The translations under genes were made by a program, and so were the position numbers. Positions 52,515-61,798 of a stretch of DNA of 64,000 nucleotides are shown here, one piece after another. Each line of letters starts with the position of its first letter. Positions within the stretch are counted from its first letter, which is position 1. The DNA comes from Maccoyibacter sp900556645 (GTDB lineage Bacteria > Bacillota > Clostridia > Lachnospirales > Lachnospiraceae). The notes under the pieces were generated by a model. That model was not told the DNA's origin. It saw only the letters and a list, made by a program, of their open reading frames with translations, and ran no database searches. The stretch is taken from contig CATWDJ010000001.1 of assembly GCA_958349535.1 (NCBI GenBank), positions 1-64,000 on the forward strand, read 5' to 3'.

Positions 52515-54755
52515 ATGGAAAAAGAAATTACCTTAAATATAGCGGGAATGTCCTGTGCCGCATGTTCTGCATCTGTGGAAAAAGTTACCAGAAAGCTGGA
52601 GGGTGTAAAGCTCTGTGAGGTAAATCTGGCAACCAATCAGGCACATATTATATATGAAACGGAACAGGTAAAATTATCCGATATCAAGCTGAAAATCCAG
52701 AAGGCGGGATTTGAGCCAAGGGAGTTGGCAGAAATCAGCCGGGAAGAGCTGAGAGATGAGGAGATGGAGGAGCACCATCGGAAAAAGATACGGCTGATTG
52801 TGGCAATCTGTCTGTCCATACCGCTGCTGTATCTTTCCATGGGGCATATGCTGCCTTATCCGTTACCGTTGCCGGAAGTATTGGATATGCATAGGTATCC
52901 TATGAGATTTGCTGTGGCACAACTGATATTAACCACAGGAGTTCTTATCTGTGGACGTCATTTCTATTTTACCGGTTTTAAGACCTTGTTTCGCGGGCAT
53001 CCCAATATGGATTCGCTGGTTGCCATTGGAACCGGAAGTGCTTTTTTATACAGCTTGGTTATGACTTTTCTTATTACAAGTGATAAGTCCTATGTCCATC
53101 ACCTGTATTATGAATCGGCGGCTGTGGTGGTAACGTTGGTCATGCTGGGGAAATTTTTGGAAAGTAACAGCAAAAAGAAAACCAAAGATGCCATTCAAAA
53201 GCTTATTGAGCTGGCACCGGATATGGCATTGTTGGTTCAGAACGGAAAAACCATGGAAGTGCCTACCGATGAATTGGCGGTGGGAGATATTGTACTGGTT
53301 AAGCCGGGAAGCAAGATTCCCATTGATGGAATTGTTGTAGAAGGCGAGAGTGCCGTGGACGAGTCCATGATGACCGGAGAGAGTATACCGGTGGAAAAAA
53401 CCTTGGACAGCCGGGTGATTGGCGGCAGTATGAATTATAACGGAACCATGAAAGTCCGTGTAACCCATGAGGTGGGAGATACCACCTTGTCTAAGATTGT
53501 GGCAATGATGGAAGAAGCACAGGGAAAGAAGGCACCGATTTCCAAGCTGGCAGATACGGTGGCAGGGTATTTTGTACCGGTAGTTATGGGAATTGCCCTT
53601 TTTGCAGCGGTGGTATGGTTTTTGTTGGGAAAGGATTTTGCTTTTGTACTGAATATTTTCGTTTCCGTATTAGTCATAGCCTGCCCTTGTGCCTTGGGAT
53701 TGGCGACCCCTACCGCCATTATGGTGGGAACCGGATTGGGAGCAAATCACGGAATCCTGTTTCGCAGCGGAGAAGCCTTAGAACATCTTCGGAATATAAA
53801 TGTGGTGCTTTTGGATAAGACGGGAACCATCACTGAGGGAAAGCCTGCGGTGGTGTCGGTGATGGAAATGTATGAGGAGAAAGAAAAACTGATGGAAATT
53901 GCCGCCTCCATGGAACATTTTTCCGAGCATCCGCTGGGAAAAGCTATCGCAGAATACGGAGAAAAGACCGGAAGGATTTATCCGGACAAAGTCAGGGATT
54001 TTCAGGCAGTCAGCGGAAAAGGAATTCAGGCGTCCTATGAAGGACGGCAGGTTCAGATAGGAAATGCGGCATTTATGAAGGAGTGCGGTGTTTCTGTGAC
54101 GGAGATTGAAGCTCAGGTAAAGGCAGAAGCCGAAAAAGGCAGAACTCCAATGTTTGTGGTAATAGAAGGAAAACTCTCAGGGGTTATCTGTGTGGCGGAT
54201 ACTGTCAAAGAAAGCAGCAAAGAGGCAATCAAAGCCCTGAAAAACCACGGATTGCAGGTATATATGCTGACAGGAGATAACCGTCTGACGGCAGAATATA
54301 TCGGTAAGAGTGTTGGTGTAGACGGAGTCATCGCAGAGGTTTTTCCACAGGATAAGGCAGGCGAGGTGGAAAAACTCCAGAAGCAGGGAAAACGTGTGGC
54401 TATGGTGGGAGACGGAGTCAATGATGCTCCGGCACTGATGCAGGCAGATGTGGGAATTTCCATCGGAGACGGAAGCGACATTGCGGTGGATTCCAGCGAT
54501 GTGGTGCTGATGAAGTCAGATTTGACCGACGTATCCAAAGCCTTTGCATTAAGCAGGGGAACCATACGAAACATCAAGGAGAATCTCTTCTGGGCGTTTT
54601 TCTATAATTCCCTTGGAATACCGGTGGCTGCGGGAGTGCTTTACGGAATCAACGGAATGTTGTTAAGTCCGATGATAGGGGGACTTGCCATGTCGCTGAG
54701 CTCCGTCTTTGTGGTGTGTAATGCGTTGCGGCTGCGGAGACTGCGTTTGGAGTAG
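52515..54755 (+). CDS. copA: Copper-exporting P1B-type ATPase
   Basis: Pumps Cu(I) out of the cell. One N-terminal HMA domain (GMSCAACSASVEK), membrane CPC motif in VIACPCALGLATP, phosphorylation site DKTGTIT, TGE loop MMTGES, HP motif SEHPLGKA and GDGVNDAPAL. ATG 52515 follows AAAAGGAGGCAGAT; 746 residues. Heads an operon with csoR and a copper chaperone. Confidence 0.96.
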   Translation: MEKEITLNIAGMSCAACSASVEKVTRKLEGVKLCEVNLATNQAHIIYETEQVKLSDIKLKIQKAGFEPRELAEISREELRDEEMEEHHRKKIRLIVAICLSIPLLYLSMGHMLPYPLPLPEVLDMHRYPMRFAVAQLILTTGVLICGRHFYFTGFKTLFRGHPNMDSLVAIGTGSAFLYSLVMTFLITSDKSYVHHLYYESAAVVVTLVMLGKFLESNSKKKTKDAIQKLIELAPDMALLVQNGKTMEVPTDELAVGDIVLVKPGSKIPIDGIVVEGESAVDESMMTGESIPVEKTLDSRVIGGSMNYNGTMKVRVTHEVGDTTLSKIVAMMEEAQGKKAPISKLADTVAGYFVPVVMGIALFAAVVWFLLGKDFAFVLNIFVSVLVIACPCALGLATPTAIMVGTGLGANHGILFRSGEALEHLRNINVVLLDKTGTITEGKPAVVSVMEMYEEKEKLMEIAASMEHFSEHPLGKAIAEYGEKTGRIYPDKVRDFQAVSGKGIQASYEGRQVQIGNAAFMKECGVSVTEIEAQVKAEAEKGRTPMFVVIEGKLSGVICVADTVKESSKEAIKALKNHGLQVYMLTGDNRLTAEYIGKSVGVDGVIAEVFPQDKAGEVEKLQKQGKRVAMVGDGVNDAPALMQADVGISIGDGSDIAVDSSDVVLMKSDLTDVSKAFALSRGTIRNIKENLFWAFFYNSLGIPVAAGVLYGINGMLLSPMIGGLAMSLSSVFVVCNALRLRRLRLE

Positions 54756-54767
54756 AGGAGGAAAAAC

Positions 54768-55067
54768 ATGGAAAAGGAATGTTGTCACCAGAGAAAAAAG
54801 GTGCGGAAGGAAGAGGAATACAAGGATTTGATTCATCGGTTAAACCGTATCGAGGGTCAGGTGCGGGGAGTGCGGAACATGGTGGAAGAAGACCGCTATT
54901 GCGTAGATATTCTCACACAGGTATCGGCAATCCAGTCAGCCCTGAATGCATTTAACAAAACGTTATTGAAAAATCACATTTCAACCTGCGTGGCGGAAGA
55001 TATCCGAAATGAAAAGGAAGGTGCCGTGGAGGAATTGTGTGATACCATACAAAAATTAATGAAATAA
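54768..55067 (+). CDS. csoR: Copper-sensing repressor CsoR
   Basis: Helical tetrameric repressor (DUF156), 99 residues. The Cu(I) ligands C45, H70 and C74 are all present, which separates it from RcnR/FrmR types. HRLNRIEGQVRGVRNMVEED is the DNA-contact helix region. The N-terminus has an additional CC-H group. The matching operator is upstream of copA. Confidence 0.95.
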   Translation: MEKECCHQRKKVRKEEEYKDLIHRLNRIEGQVRGVRNMVEEDRYCVDILTQVSAIQSALNAFNKTLLKNHISTCVAEDIRNEKEGAVEELCDTIQKLMK

Positions 55068-55081
55068 GGAGGAAACAGATT

Positions 55082-55267
55082 ATGGTAACATTGAAATCAG
55101 AGGACATCCATTGTGAAGGATGTGTGGAGCGAATTGACAAAGCTTTTACAGAGGCAGGCATTGCCCATGAAATCAGCTTAGAGGAAAAGACTGTCAAAGC
55201 AGATTGCGGGGCAGAACAGGCCATAGAGCTTCTGGATGACTTGGGCTTTGAAGCGGTTCAGATTTAG
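55082..55267 (+). CDS. copZ: Small HMA-domain copper chaperone
   Basis: 61 residues forming one HMA fold: VTLKSEDIHCEGCVERIDKA has the CxxC metal site preceded by His instead of the usual Met, and the fold ends EAIELLDDLGF-like. Expected to hand Cu(I) to CopA. Last gene of the copper operon. Confidence 0.88.
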   Translation: MVTLKSEDIHCEGCVERIDKAFTEAGIAHEISLEEKTVKADCGAEQAIELLDDLGFEAVQI

Positions 55268-55280
55268 GGAAAATGGATAT

Positions 55281-55323
55281 AAAATGAAAAGGTATCAGAC
55301 GCTGTCTGATACCTTTTCATTTT
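55281..55323. terminator. Bidirectional terminator of the copper operon and tRNA-Thr
   Basis: 20-bp perfect stem (55281-55300 and 55304-55323) with a 3-base loop; AAAATGAAAAGG and its complement at the outer ends provide T-rich tails on both strands. Confidence 0.85.
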
Positions 55324-55326
55324 ATA

Positions 55327-55399
55327 AGCTGAGAATGGGACTCGAACCCACGACCTGCTGATTACGAATCAGCTGCTCTACCAACTGAGCCATCCCAGC
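55327..55399 (-). tRNA. tRNA-Thr (anticodon CGT)
   Basis: On the minus strand, acceptor GCTGGGA/TCTCAGC (one G-T pair), D-arm GGCTCAGTTGGTAGAGC, anticodon stem GCTGA/TCAGC with loop TTCGTAA (anticodon CGT, plus 55364-55366) and T-arm GGGTTCGAGTCCC. CCA not encoded. Confidence 0.95.
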
Positions 55400-55400
55400 A

Positions 55401-55586
55401 CATATAAAAATCGTACTTGGATATTATATATAGAAATCTTAAAAAATGCAATGATTTTTTTCTTTTTTACTTAAATGGTCTTGGTCGGACCAGACCTGTA
55501 GAAAAACAAAGCAGAATTTCATCTAATTTTATCAATTTACATGATGATGTTGTACGGATAAAATATTACATGGGAAAAAGGTCAGG
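55401..55586. other. Intergenic stretch without a recognised gene
   Basis: AT-rich sequence between tRNA-Thr and the short-chain dehydrogenase remnant. A plus-strand reading of about 60 codons here has no ribosome binding site and no family resemblance. I see no promoter, hairpin or repeat worth naming. Confidence 0.6.
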
Positions 55587-55735
55587 CAGTACAACGTGGC
55601 ATTAAAAGACGGTCGTGTGGACGAACTGACCATCGAGATGTGGGACGGAATTTTCCAGAGTGATATGCGAGGTATATTCTATACTACAAAGTGTGTACTT
55701 CCTTATATGGAGAAAAATGAGAAGGGTGGTATGAA
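55587..55735 (+). pseudogene. Remnant of a short-chain dehydrogenase gene
   Basis: In one frame the translation VALKDGRVDELTIEMWDGIF followed by QSDMRGIFYTTKCVLPYMEK resembles the region after the NNAG motif of short-chain dehydrogenases (…WDxVxxVNLKGVFxxTKAVLPYM). The cofactor-binding N-terminus and the Ser-Tyr-Lys active site are both missing and no ribosome binding site precedes it. About 50 codons of an original 250 remain. It is not a copy of the intact SDR at 36.5 kb. Confidence 0.7.
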
Positions 55736-55831
55736 TTCCCACGTTCCTATGGTTGCCCAGTTTAAACAACTCAACTCCCGCACATGGTAAATTGTGACAA
55801 TAAGAAATAATGATTTATATTATGTTTTCCA

Positions 55832-55870
55832 AAACACCAACCGTGATAATAAAACGGTTGGTGTTTTTTT
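55832..55870 (+). terminator. Terminator after the dehydrogenase remnant
   Basis: 12-bp perfect stem AAACACCAACCG/CGGTTGGTGTTT, 11-base loop and a T-run. It may be the surviving terminator of the lost gene. Confidence 0.8.
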
Positions 55871-55921
55871 GAAAATCATATTATAATAGTGGAATGATTT
55901 GATGGGAGAGAGGGAGCGGCA

Positions 55922-56500
55922 ATGAAGGAAAAATTTTGTCATATTTACTATAGGAAGAAAAAAGAAAACCAGTCCATGGAGGAACTTCGCAAAGAGGTTT
56001 TACAGGAGGCATTTCGTAGAAGTTTTGGAATCTCCTATCAAGAGGATTTGGTGGAAAAAGGAGAAAAGGGAAAACCTTATTACAAAAAAGATGGGATTTT
56101 TTTCAATCTCAGCCATACCAGAGAAATGGTGACAGTGGCATGTGCCAATCTTCCGGTAGGTGTGGATATAGAACAGCCGAGAAAAATAAGTGAGGCGGCG
56201 ATTAAGAGAAGCTGCACTGCTATGGAAAGAAAAATATTGCAGAATGTAGACAATCCTCAGACAGAGTTTTTGAAATATTGGACTTTAAAGGAAAGCTATG
56301 TGAAGATGATCGGAGAGGGAATGAAGTTTCCCTTTGATAAAATCGAATTTATTCTGGAAGAGAAAGAGAGTGAGAGAAGCATCAGAAGCAACTGTGAGGG
56401 AATTTTCAGACTTTTTGACACAAAAGAAGGATTTCTTGCGGCTTGTTTACATAATGAAGAAGAAACTGCAAAAATGGAAATAAAAATTTTGTCAATATAA
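55922..56500 (+). CDS. 4'-phosphopantetheinyl transferase (Sfp type)
   Basis: Transfers phosphopantetheine from CoA to a carrier-protein serine. GKPYYKKDGIFFNLSHTREM, VGVDIEQPRK with the Mg-binding Asp, and KYWTLKESYVKMIGEG are the three family blocks. 192 residues, somewhat shorter than Sfp (224). No polyketide, peptide synthetase or carrier-protein gene lies in the window, so it acts in trans; it may serve fatty acid synthesis or a distant cluster. Probably monocistronic. Confidence 0.9.
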   Translation: MKEKFCHIYYRKKKENQSMEELRKEVLQEAFRRSFGISYQEDLVEKGEKGKPYYKKDGIFFNLSHTREMVTVACANLPVGVDIEQPRKISEAAIKRSCTAMERKILQNVDNPQTEFLKYWTLKESYVKMIGEGMKFPFDKIEFILEEKESERSIRSNCEGIFRLFDTKEGFLAACLHNEEETAKMEIKILSI

Positions 56501-56634
56501 AGAATGTGTATAATTAAAAGGGGTGTAAATCGTAAAAATATTTGCTACAATACGCGGTTTCTTTTATCATAGAATGTGAATAAAATGTGAACATTTTAAA
56601 TTAGCGTTAATAAGGGAAAAGAAAGAGAGGGACA

Positions 56635-57672
56635 ATGAAAGAGAAGGGAAAGAAAGTATTTGGGATTATTTTGGCAATTTGCTTGATTTTTCAACTAAGC
56701 GGATTGAATGTCTATGCCGGAGACAGCTATGGTTATATTGGAAGTTGGAACCCGACGGATGATGGTGTGGAGGATGCATCCGAAATGTTTAAAGAAATCA
56801 TGGGTGTAGGGGACTACATAGAAGTGGCAAGCGATGGGGAGACCAATATCGGTGCCTATTGTATTACCAACGAAGCAGAGGTGGCTGATTATATTGAAAT
56901 TGAGCCGGATAAGAATAGCGGAACGGTAAAACAGATACAGGGCTGGGTTGTATCCCAAAATGCAGACACAGAATTAACTTATCAGCCTATCGGAAATTTA
57001 TATTACACAGGGAAACTGACATTGACATCACTGCCAACCGGATATAAGGGTTATCATGTTACGGCGGAGAAGATAAGCGAAGAATTTGTAAGTATATACG
57101 GGGGAGCAGATTGTTGTGAAGATCAGACACCGCCGACCCGTCTTACCTTTACTCCGGTACCGATTAGCTATCAGGTAACTTTCTATGGAAACGGAGGAAC
57201 CGTGGAAGGAAACACAGATACCACCTTAGTGGCAACCTATGATCAGAATATAGAGATTCCTGCTTTTCAGCAAACGGGATATGTGCTGACCGGATTTCAA
57301 AGAGTGAACGAAGAGGGAGAGAGTCTTTCGGCAACAGGGACTTTCTGTAATTTGACAGCCACAGACGGAGCACATATCTATTATGAAGCACAGTGGGAGC
57401 CGGAGACAAAAGAGACCGTAGAAAGTACGCAAGGAGAACAGACAGCGATACAGCCAGCAATACAGCAGACAGAAACACCGACGATAGAACCGCAGGCAGA
57501 AACACCGCAGGCACAGATTATCAATGCCGGAACCGTGACCTTGACAGAAGGGGTTTTATATCGGTTTGGAGCAGGAAACAGATATCTTATTTCAGGGGAT
57601 AGCACTGTGTATTCGGGAAATACGGACTTTTATGTCTCAAAAACAGATACCTATACCATTCGTCTGGAATAA
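56635..57672 (+). CDS. Secreted protein with InlB-B-type repeat
   Basis: 345 residues. A signal peptide (about 1-28, VFGIILAICLIFQLSGLNVYAG) is followed by a unique acidic domain (about 29-175), one InlB-B/Flg_new-type repeat (about 180-262: VTFYGNGGTVEGNTDTTLVA ... YEAQWEP), a Thr/Gln/Glu-rich linker (about 265-300) and a C-terminal beta-rich segment. No LPXTG sorting signal or lipobox, so it is released or held non-covalently. First gene of the apparent second-messenger operon; possible ligand or adhesin. Confidence 0.8.
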   Translation: MKEKGKKVFGIILAICLIFQLSGLNVYAGDSYGYIGSWNPTDDGVEDASEMFKEIMGVGDYIEVASDGETNIGAYCITNEAEVADYIEIEPDKNSGTVKQIQGWVVSQNADTELTYQPIGNLYYTGKLTLTSLPTGYKGYHVTAEKISEEFVSIYGGADCCEDQTPPTRLTFTPVPISYQVTFYGNGGTVEGNTDTTLVATYDQNIEIPAFQQTGYVLTGFQRVNEEGESLSATGTFCNLTATDGAHIYYEAQWEPETKETVESTQGEQTAIQPAIQQTETPTIEPQAETPQAQIINAGTVTLTEGVLYRFGAGNRYLISGDSTVYSGNTDFYVSKTDTYTIRLE

Positions 57673-57702
57673 TAATCACGAAAAAGACAGGGAGAACTAT
57701 TT

Positions 57703-59508
57703 ATGAAGCAGAGAACCACAGAGGTTATTACGGCAGGAGTGATATTTCTGCTCACTATGATTTTGTGTGTGACGCAGCCTTTTTATGCCATTGACCATCT
57801 GGTAACGGATATAGCCTATCAGAGAACCGGTACACGGAATAAGCAGATTAAAATTATTAAAATTGACGAAAAGACATTGGAAACCTATGGACCGGTGGGG
57901 GAATGGGAACGTGATATACCGGCGAAACTGGTAGAATGTCTGACGGAATCGGAAGATGCCAAACCGTCGGTTATAGCCTTTGATGTTATGTATATCGGAG
58001 AAAAAGAACCACTTTCCGATGCCTATTTTGCAGAGACCTGCCAAGAGGCAGGAAATGTAATTTCAGCGGCAAATATTGTCTATAAAACAAAAATAGACCG
58101 TTACGAGGAAGGGGTGTCCTTTGTGAATGCCCGTTCCATTGAACGGATTGAGACGCCGTATCCGGCCTTGGCAGAGGCAGGAAACTATGGTTTTGCAAAT
58201 ACCCTTCAGGATAAAGATGGGTATATCCGGCAGACCCAGCTTTTTGTATCCTATGAGGGGCAGCAGACGGACAGCTTTGCCTATGCGGTATATAAGGCAT
58301 ATCAGGAGAAAAAAGGAACAGAAGCGGTAACACCGCTGCTGGATGAAAATAATCAGACAGAGTTCGGATTTTCAGGAAAAATAGGAGATTATGAAGCGGT
58401 TTCCCTGTGTGATGTATTGGATGGAACCGTTGATACAAGAGTTTTTAAAGATTGTATCGTTTTGGTGGGAGCCTATGCACCGGGGATGCAGGATTCCTAT
58501 AATGTGGCAGTGGAAAAAGGAAAGCAGATGTATGGTGTGGAGATTCATGCCAATATCATAGAGGCACTGTTAGAAGGAAACTTTTCGCAGCCGGCGAACC
58601 TGATTCTGACCGGTCTGCTGATGGCAGTGGCTGCGGTATTATTTTATCTATTAATTAGAAAGAAAAATGTAGTTTTTGCATTGTGCAGTTTAATAATCTT
58701 CACGGTGGCAGAAATCGGACTGGGGATTTTTTTGCGGGGAAAAGGTGTGACAATATGTCTGCTTTATCTTCCGATTGTTTTGATTCTGACATTTGTCTAT
58801 AAGATTTTCAGCCAATATCTGGTGGAGAAAATGCGTAGAAAGAAAACGTTAAACGCATTTAAAAAGTATGTGGCACCGCAGATTGTAGAAGAGCTTTCAC
58901 ATAAAAACAATTTAGAGATTAAACTGGGTGGCGAAAATCGGGAAATTGCCGTTCTATTTGTAGATATTAGAGGATTTACCACCATGTCCGAATCCATGGA
59001 ACCGGAGCAGGTGGTGGAAATTTTAAATGAGTATTTGAGTTTGACCACCAATGCCATATTCCAAAATAACGGAACCCTGGATAAATTCGTGGGAGATGCC
59101 ACCATGGCAGTGTTCAATGCACCTTTTGACTTGGATGACTATGTTTTCCGTGCCGTTTGCACAGCCCGGGACATTGCCGCCGGTTCCAAGGAACTGGAAG
59201 AAAAAATAATGAAAAAATACGGTAAAAAGGTGGGCTTTGGTATAGGAGTCAACTGCGGTCCGGCAGTAGTGGGAAATATCGGATGCGAGGTACGAATGGA
59301 TTACACGGCAATCGGAGATACCGTAAATACGGCTGCCAGATTAGAAAGCAATGCAAAATCAGGACAAATCTTGATTAGTCAGGCAGTTTATGAGGCGGTG
59401 AAAGACAGAGTAGAGGCCACAGCCATAGGAGAAATACCGTTAAAAGGAAAAGCGAAGGGCGTTTTGGTGTATTCCTTGGATGAAGTGAAAGGAGAAACGA
59501 TAAATTGA
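57703..59508 (+). CDS. CHASE2-domain adenylate cyclase
   Basis: 601 residues. One N-terminal membrane helix (about 8-28), an extracellular CHASE2 sensor (about 30-290), three membrane helices (about 298-372), then a cytoplasmic class III cyclase domain (about 410-590). Metal Asp421 (FVDIRGFT) and Asp465 (GDATMAVF), adenine-selecting Lys461 and Asp539, and transition-state Asn542 and Arg546 are all present, so it should make cAMP. Class III cyclases seem uncommon in this family of bacteria. 30 bases after the secreted protein gene; overlaps the next gene. Confidence 0.92.
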   Translation: MKQRTTEVITAGVIFLLTMILCVTQPFYAIDHLVTDIAYQRTGTRNKQIKIIKIDEKTLETYGPVGEWERDIPAKLVECLTESEDAKPSVIAFDVMYIGEKEPLSDAYFAETCQEAGNVISAANIVYKTKIDRYEEGVSFVNARSIERIETPYPALAEAGNYGFANTLQDKDGYIRQTQLFVSYEGQQTDSFAYAVYKAYQEKKGTEAVTPLLDENNQTEFGFSGKIGDYEAVSLCDVLDGTVDTRVFKDCIVLVGAYAPGMQDSYNVAVEKGKQMYGVEIHANIIEALLEGNFSQPANLILTGLLMAVAAVLFYLLIRKKNVVFALCSLIIFTVAEIGLGIFLRGKGVTICLLYLPIVLILTFVYKIFSQYLVEKMRRKKTLNAFKKYVAPQIVEELSHKNNLEIKLGGENREIAVLFVDIRGFTTMSESMEPEQVVEILNEYLSLTTNAIFQNNGTLDKFVGDATMAVFNAPFDLDDYVFRAVCTARDIAAGSKELEEKIMKKYGKKVGFGIGVNCGPAVVGNIGCEVRMDYTAIGDTVNTAARLESNAKSGQILISQAVYEAVKDRVEATAIGEIPLKGKAKGVLVYSLDEVKGETIN

Positions 59509-60290
59509 AAATTCAAACGTTGCTGATTCCGGAGATAGAACGTTTGGAGGAGTCGGCTGCTCTGGCAAAAAAATACCATGCCGCTTTTGAATATAATGAT
59601 TTTTTTCTGCCGGAAGTATACGGTAATAAGCAGGAAGTTGAAAAAAGAATCCGTTTATATCAGGGCTTAAACCGTGATACCGCCAAGGATACACTTCATG
59701 GGGTATTTTTGGATATGACGGTACACAGTTCTGATTCAGTGATTGCGGAATACTCCAAACAATGTATCAGACAGTCCATGGAGATTGGAAAAAGATTACA
59801 GGTAAAAGGCGTTGTATTTCACACCGGATTGCTGGCAAATTTCAAGCAAAGTGCATATGTGGAAAATTGGCTTAAAAAGAATGAGGAATTTTTCCGGCAG
59901 CTATGTGCAGAATATACGGATTTAGAGGTGTATATGGAAAATATGTTTGATCAGGACCCGGAGCTGTTGGCGGCATTTGCAGAAAAAATGAAGGACGTTA
60001 CCAACTTTGGAATCTGTCTGGATTATGCACATGCGGCATTGACACCCTGCTCACAGCAGGAATGGATGTGTGCGTGTATGCCTTATATCAAACATATGCA
60101 TATCAATGACAATAATCAAACAGAGGATCAGCACAGACCTGTGGGAACAGGAAGCATTGACTGGAAACAATGGAAAGAACAGATGAAGACAATGGAGAAA
60201 GGGAAGGCTCCGTCTGTTTTGATAGAGGTACAGAATTTAGAGGCTTATGAAGAATCAATGAGGTTTTTGGGAAACCTTCTGGAGGATTAG
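59505..60290 (+). CDS. Xylose isomerase-like TIM-barrel protein
   Basis: 261 residues of the sugar phosphate isomerase/epimerase (AP endonuclease family 2) superfamily: EVYMENMFDQDPELL, NFGICLDYAHAAL and IKHMHINDNNQTEDQHRPVGTGSIDW contain the expected metal-binding Glu, Asp and His residues. It starts with TTG inside the TTGA overlap with the cyclase stop, with GGAG 11 bases upstream, so translation is probably coupled. Substrate unknown; its place between a cyclase and an HD-GYP protein is unusual. Confidence 0.82.
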   Translation: MKIQTLLIPEIERLEESAALAKKYHAAFEYNDFFLPEVYGNKQEVEKRIRLYQGLNRDTAKDTLHGVFLDMTVHSSDSVIAEYSKQCIRQSMEIGKRLQVKGVVFHTGLLANFKQSAYVENWLKKNEEFFRQLCAEYTDLEVYMENMFDQDPELLAAFAEKMKDVTNFGICLDYAHAALTPCSQQEWMCACMPYIKHMHINDNNQTEDQHRPVGTGSIDWKQWKEQMKTMEKGKAPSVLIEVQNLEAYEESMRFLGNLLED

Positions 60291-60293
60291 GAG

Positions 60294-61748
60294 ATGGAGC
60301 TGGGACAGGTACAGTTTAGAAAAATACTAAATATCGGAATTTCACTTACCACAGAAAAAGACAGACATAAGCTGTTAGAAAAGATATTGGTGGAGAGTAT
60401 GAATATAACCTCTGCCGATGCAGGAACCTTGTATGTTTTGGAAGAGAATGCATTGGTGTTTAAAGTGATGAAAACACTGTCTATGGGAATCAGCCGGGGG
60501 GAAAACGGGGAAACTATCGATTTACCGCCGGTTCCTTTAGAGGAACAGAATGTATGTGCTTATTCGGCAATTCACAGAAAGCCAATTCGCATTAGGGATG
60601 TCTGGAATAATGACACCTTTGATTTTTCGGGACCTAAGAAATATGACGGATTGACCGGATATCATACGGAATCCATGATGGTCATTCCTCTTGCCAATCA
60701 TGAGGGAGAGGTTATCGGGGTTATGCAGCTAATCAATGCATTAAATGAAAAAGGAGAGATTATAGCCTTTGATCCGGAATATGAATTTATCATTTTGTCC
60801 TTGGCGTCTCAGGCTGCCATTACTCTTTCGGATATGAGGTATACGGAGGAGTTAAAGGAACAGATGTGGTCTTTTACAGAGGCACTGGCTACCGCCATTG
60901 ACGAAAGAACGCCATACAATGCTTCTCATACAAGGAAGGTGGCCCATTATGCTGAAAAGGTGGCGGAATATCTGGAAGAGGAATACCAAAAGGGAAAGTT
61001 CCCGGAGGGATTCGACACCCAGAGAAGGGAACAGCTTGTGATGGGAGCCTTGCTTCATGACATCGGAAAAATGATTGTTCCTCTGGAGGTCATGAACAAA
61101 CCTACACGGCTGGGAACACGGCTGGAGGAAATCCGGGAGCGGTTCAAGCTTTTTCAGAGCTATTGCTTAATTCGAAAGCTTCAGGGAAAAATCAATGAAG
61201 AGGAATGGGAGCAGGAACAGCAATATTTGTGTGATACCCTCCAATTCATAGAAGAAATAAACGGAAAAGGATTTTTACCCGATGGGGATGTGGAACATTT
61301 GAAGCAGTTAAAGGGAAAAATCTGCGAAACTCCAGAGGGAGAAAAGAGATCATATTTTACAGAGGAAGAATGGGAATGTCTGAATATCCGCAAGGGAACC
61401 TTGACAGAGAAAGAACGTAAAATCATGGAAAGCCATGTGGTGATGACCGGAAAGATTCTGTCCAAAGTTCATTTTAACCGTTATTTTAAAGATTGTACAC
61501 GCTGGGCAGTGACCCATCACGAGTGTCTGAACGGAAGCGGTTATCCCGAAGGGCTGACAGAAAAGGATTTGCCTTTGGAGTCTAGGATTTTGGCGGTGAC
61601 AGACGTCTATGATGCTTTGACATCAAAAGACCGTCCTTACAAAGAAGCCATGCCCAAGGAGAAAGCATATGCTATTTTGGATGCTATGGTGGCAGAGGGA
61701 AAATTAGACGAAAAAATTGTAGAGGTACTAAAACAAATAGAAAAATAG
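60294..61748 (+). CDS. GAF-HD-GYP protein, probable cyclic-di-GMP phosphodiesterase
   Basis: 484 residues. The GAF sensor (about 20-185) is followed by an HD-GYP domain: H255-D256 in LLHDIGKMIVP and the NGSGYPEGL signature at 413-421, with VTDVYDALTSKDRPYK. Between HD and GYP is an insert of roughly 100 residues (ERFKLFQSYCLIRKLQGKIN onward) rich in charged helices, longer than in typical members. No membrane segment, so cytoplasmic. Three bases after the TIM-barrel gene. It would link cAMP and c-di-GMP signalling if active. Confidence 0.88.
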   Translation: MELGQVQFRKILNIGISLTTEKDRHKLLEKILVESMNITSADAGTLYVLEENALVFKVMKTLSMGISRGENGETIDLPPVPLEEQNVCAYSAIHRKPIRIRDVWNNDTFDFSGPKKYDGLTGYHTESMMVIPLANHEGEVIGVMQLINALNEKGEIIAFDPEYEFIILSLASQAAITLSDMRYTEELKEQMWSFTEALATAIDERTPYNASHTRKVAHYAEKVAEYLEEEYQKGKFPEGFDTQRREQLVMGALLHDIGKMIVPLEVMNKPTRLGTRLEEIRERFKLFQSYCLIRKLQGKINEEEWEQEQQYLCDTLQFIEEINGKGFLPDGDVEHLKQLKGKICETPEGEKRSYFTEEEWECLNIRKGTLTEKERKIMESHVVMTGKILSKVHFNRYFKDCTRWAVTHHECLNGSGYPEGLTEKDLPLESRILAVTDVYDALTSKDRPYKEAMPKEKAYAILDAMVAEGKLDEKIVEVLKQIEK

Positions 61749-61798
61749 GAGAAAAAATATTATGAAATCAGCAGGGGGGAAAAACGGTATCCCATAAA

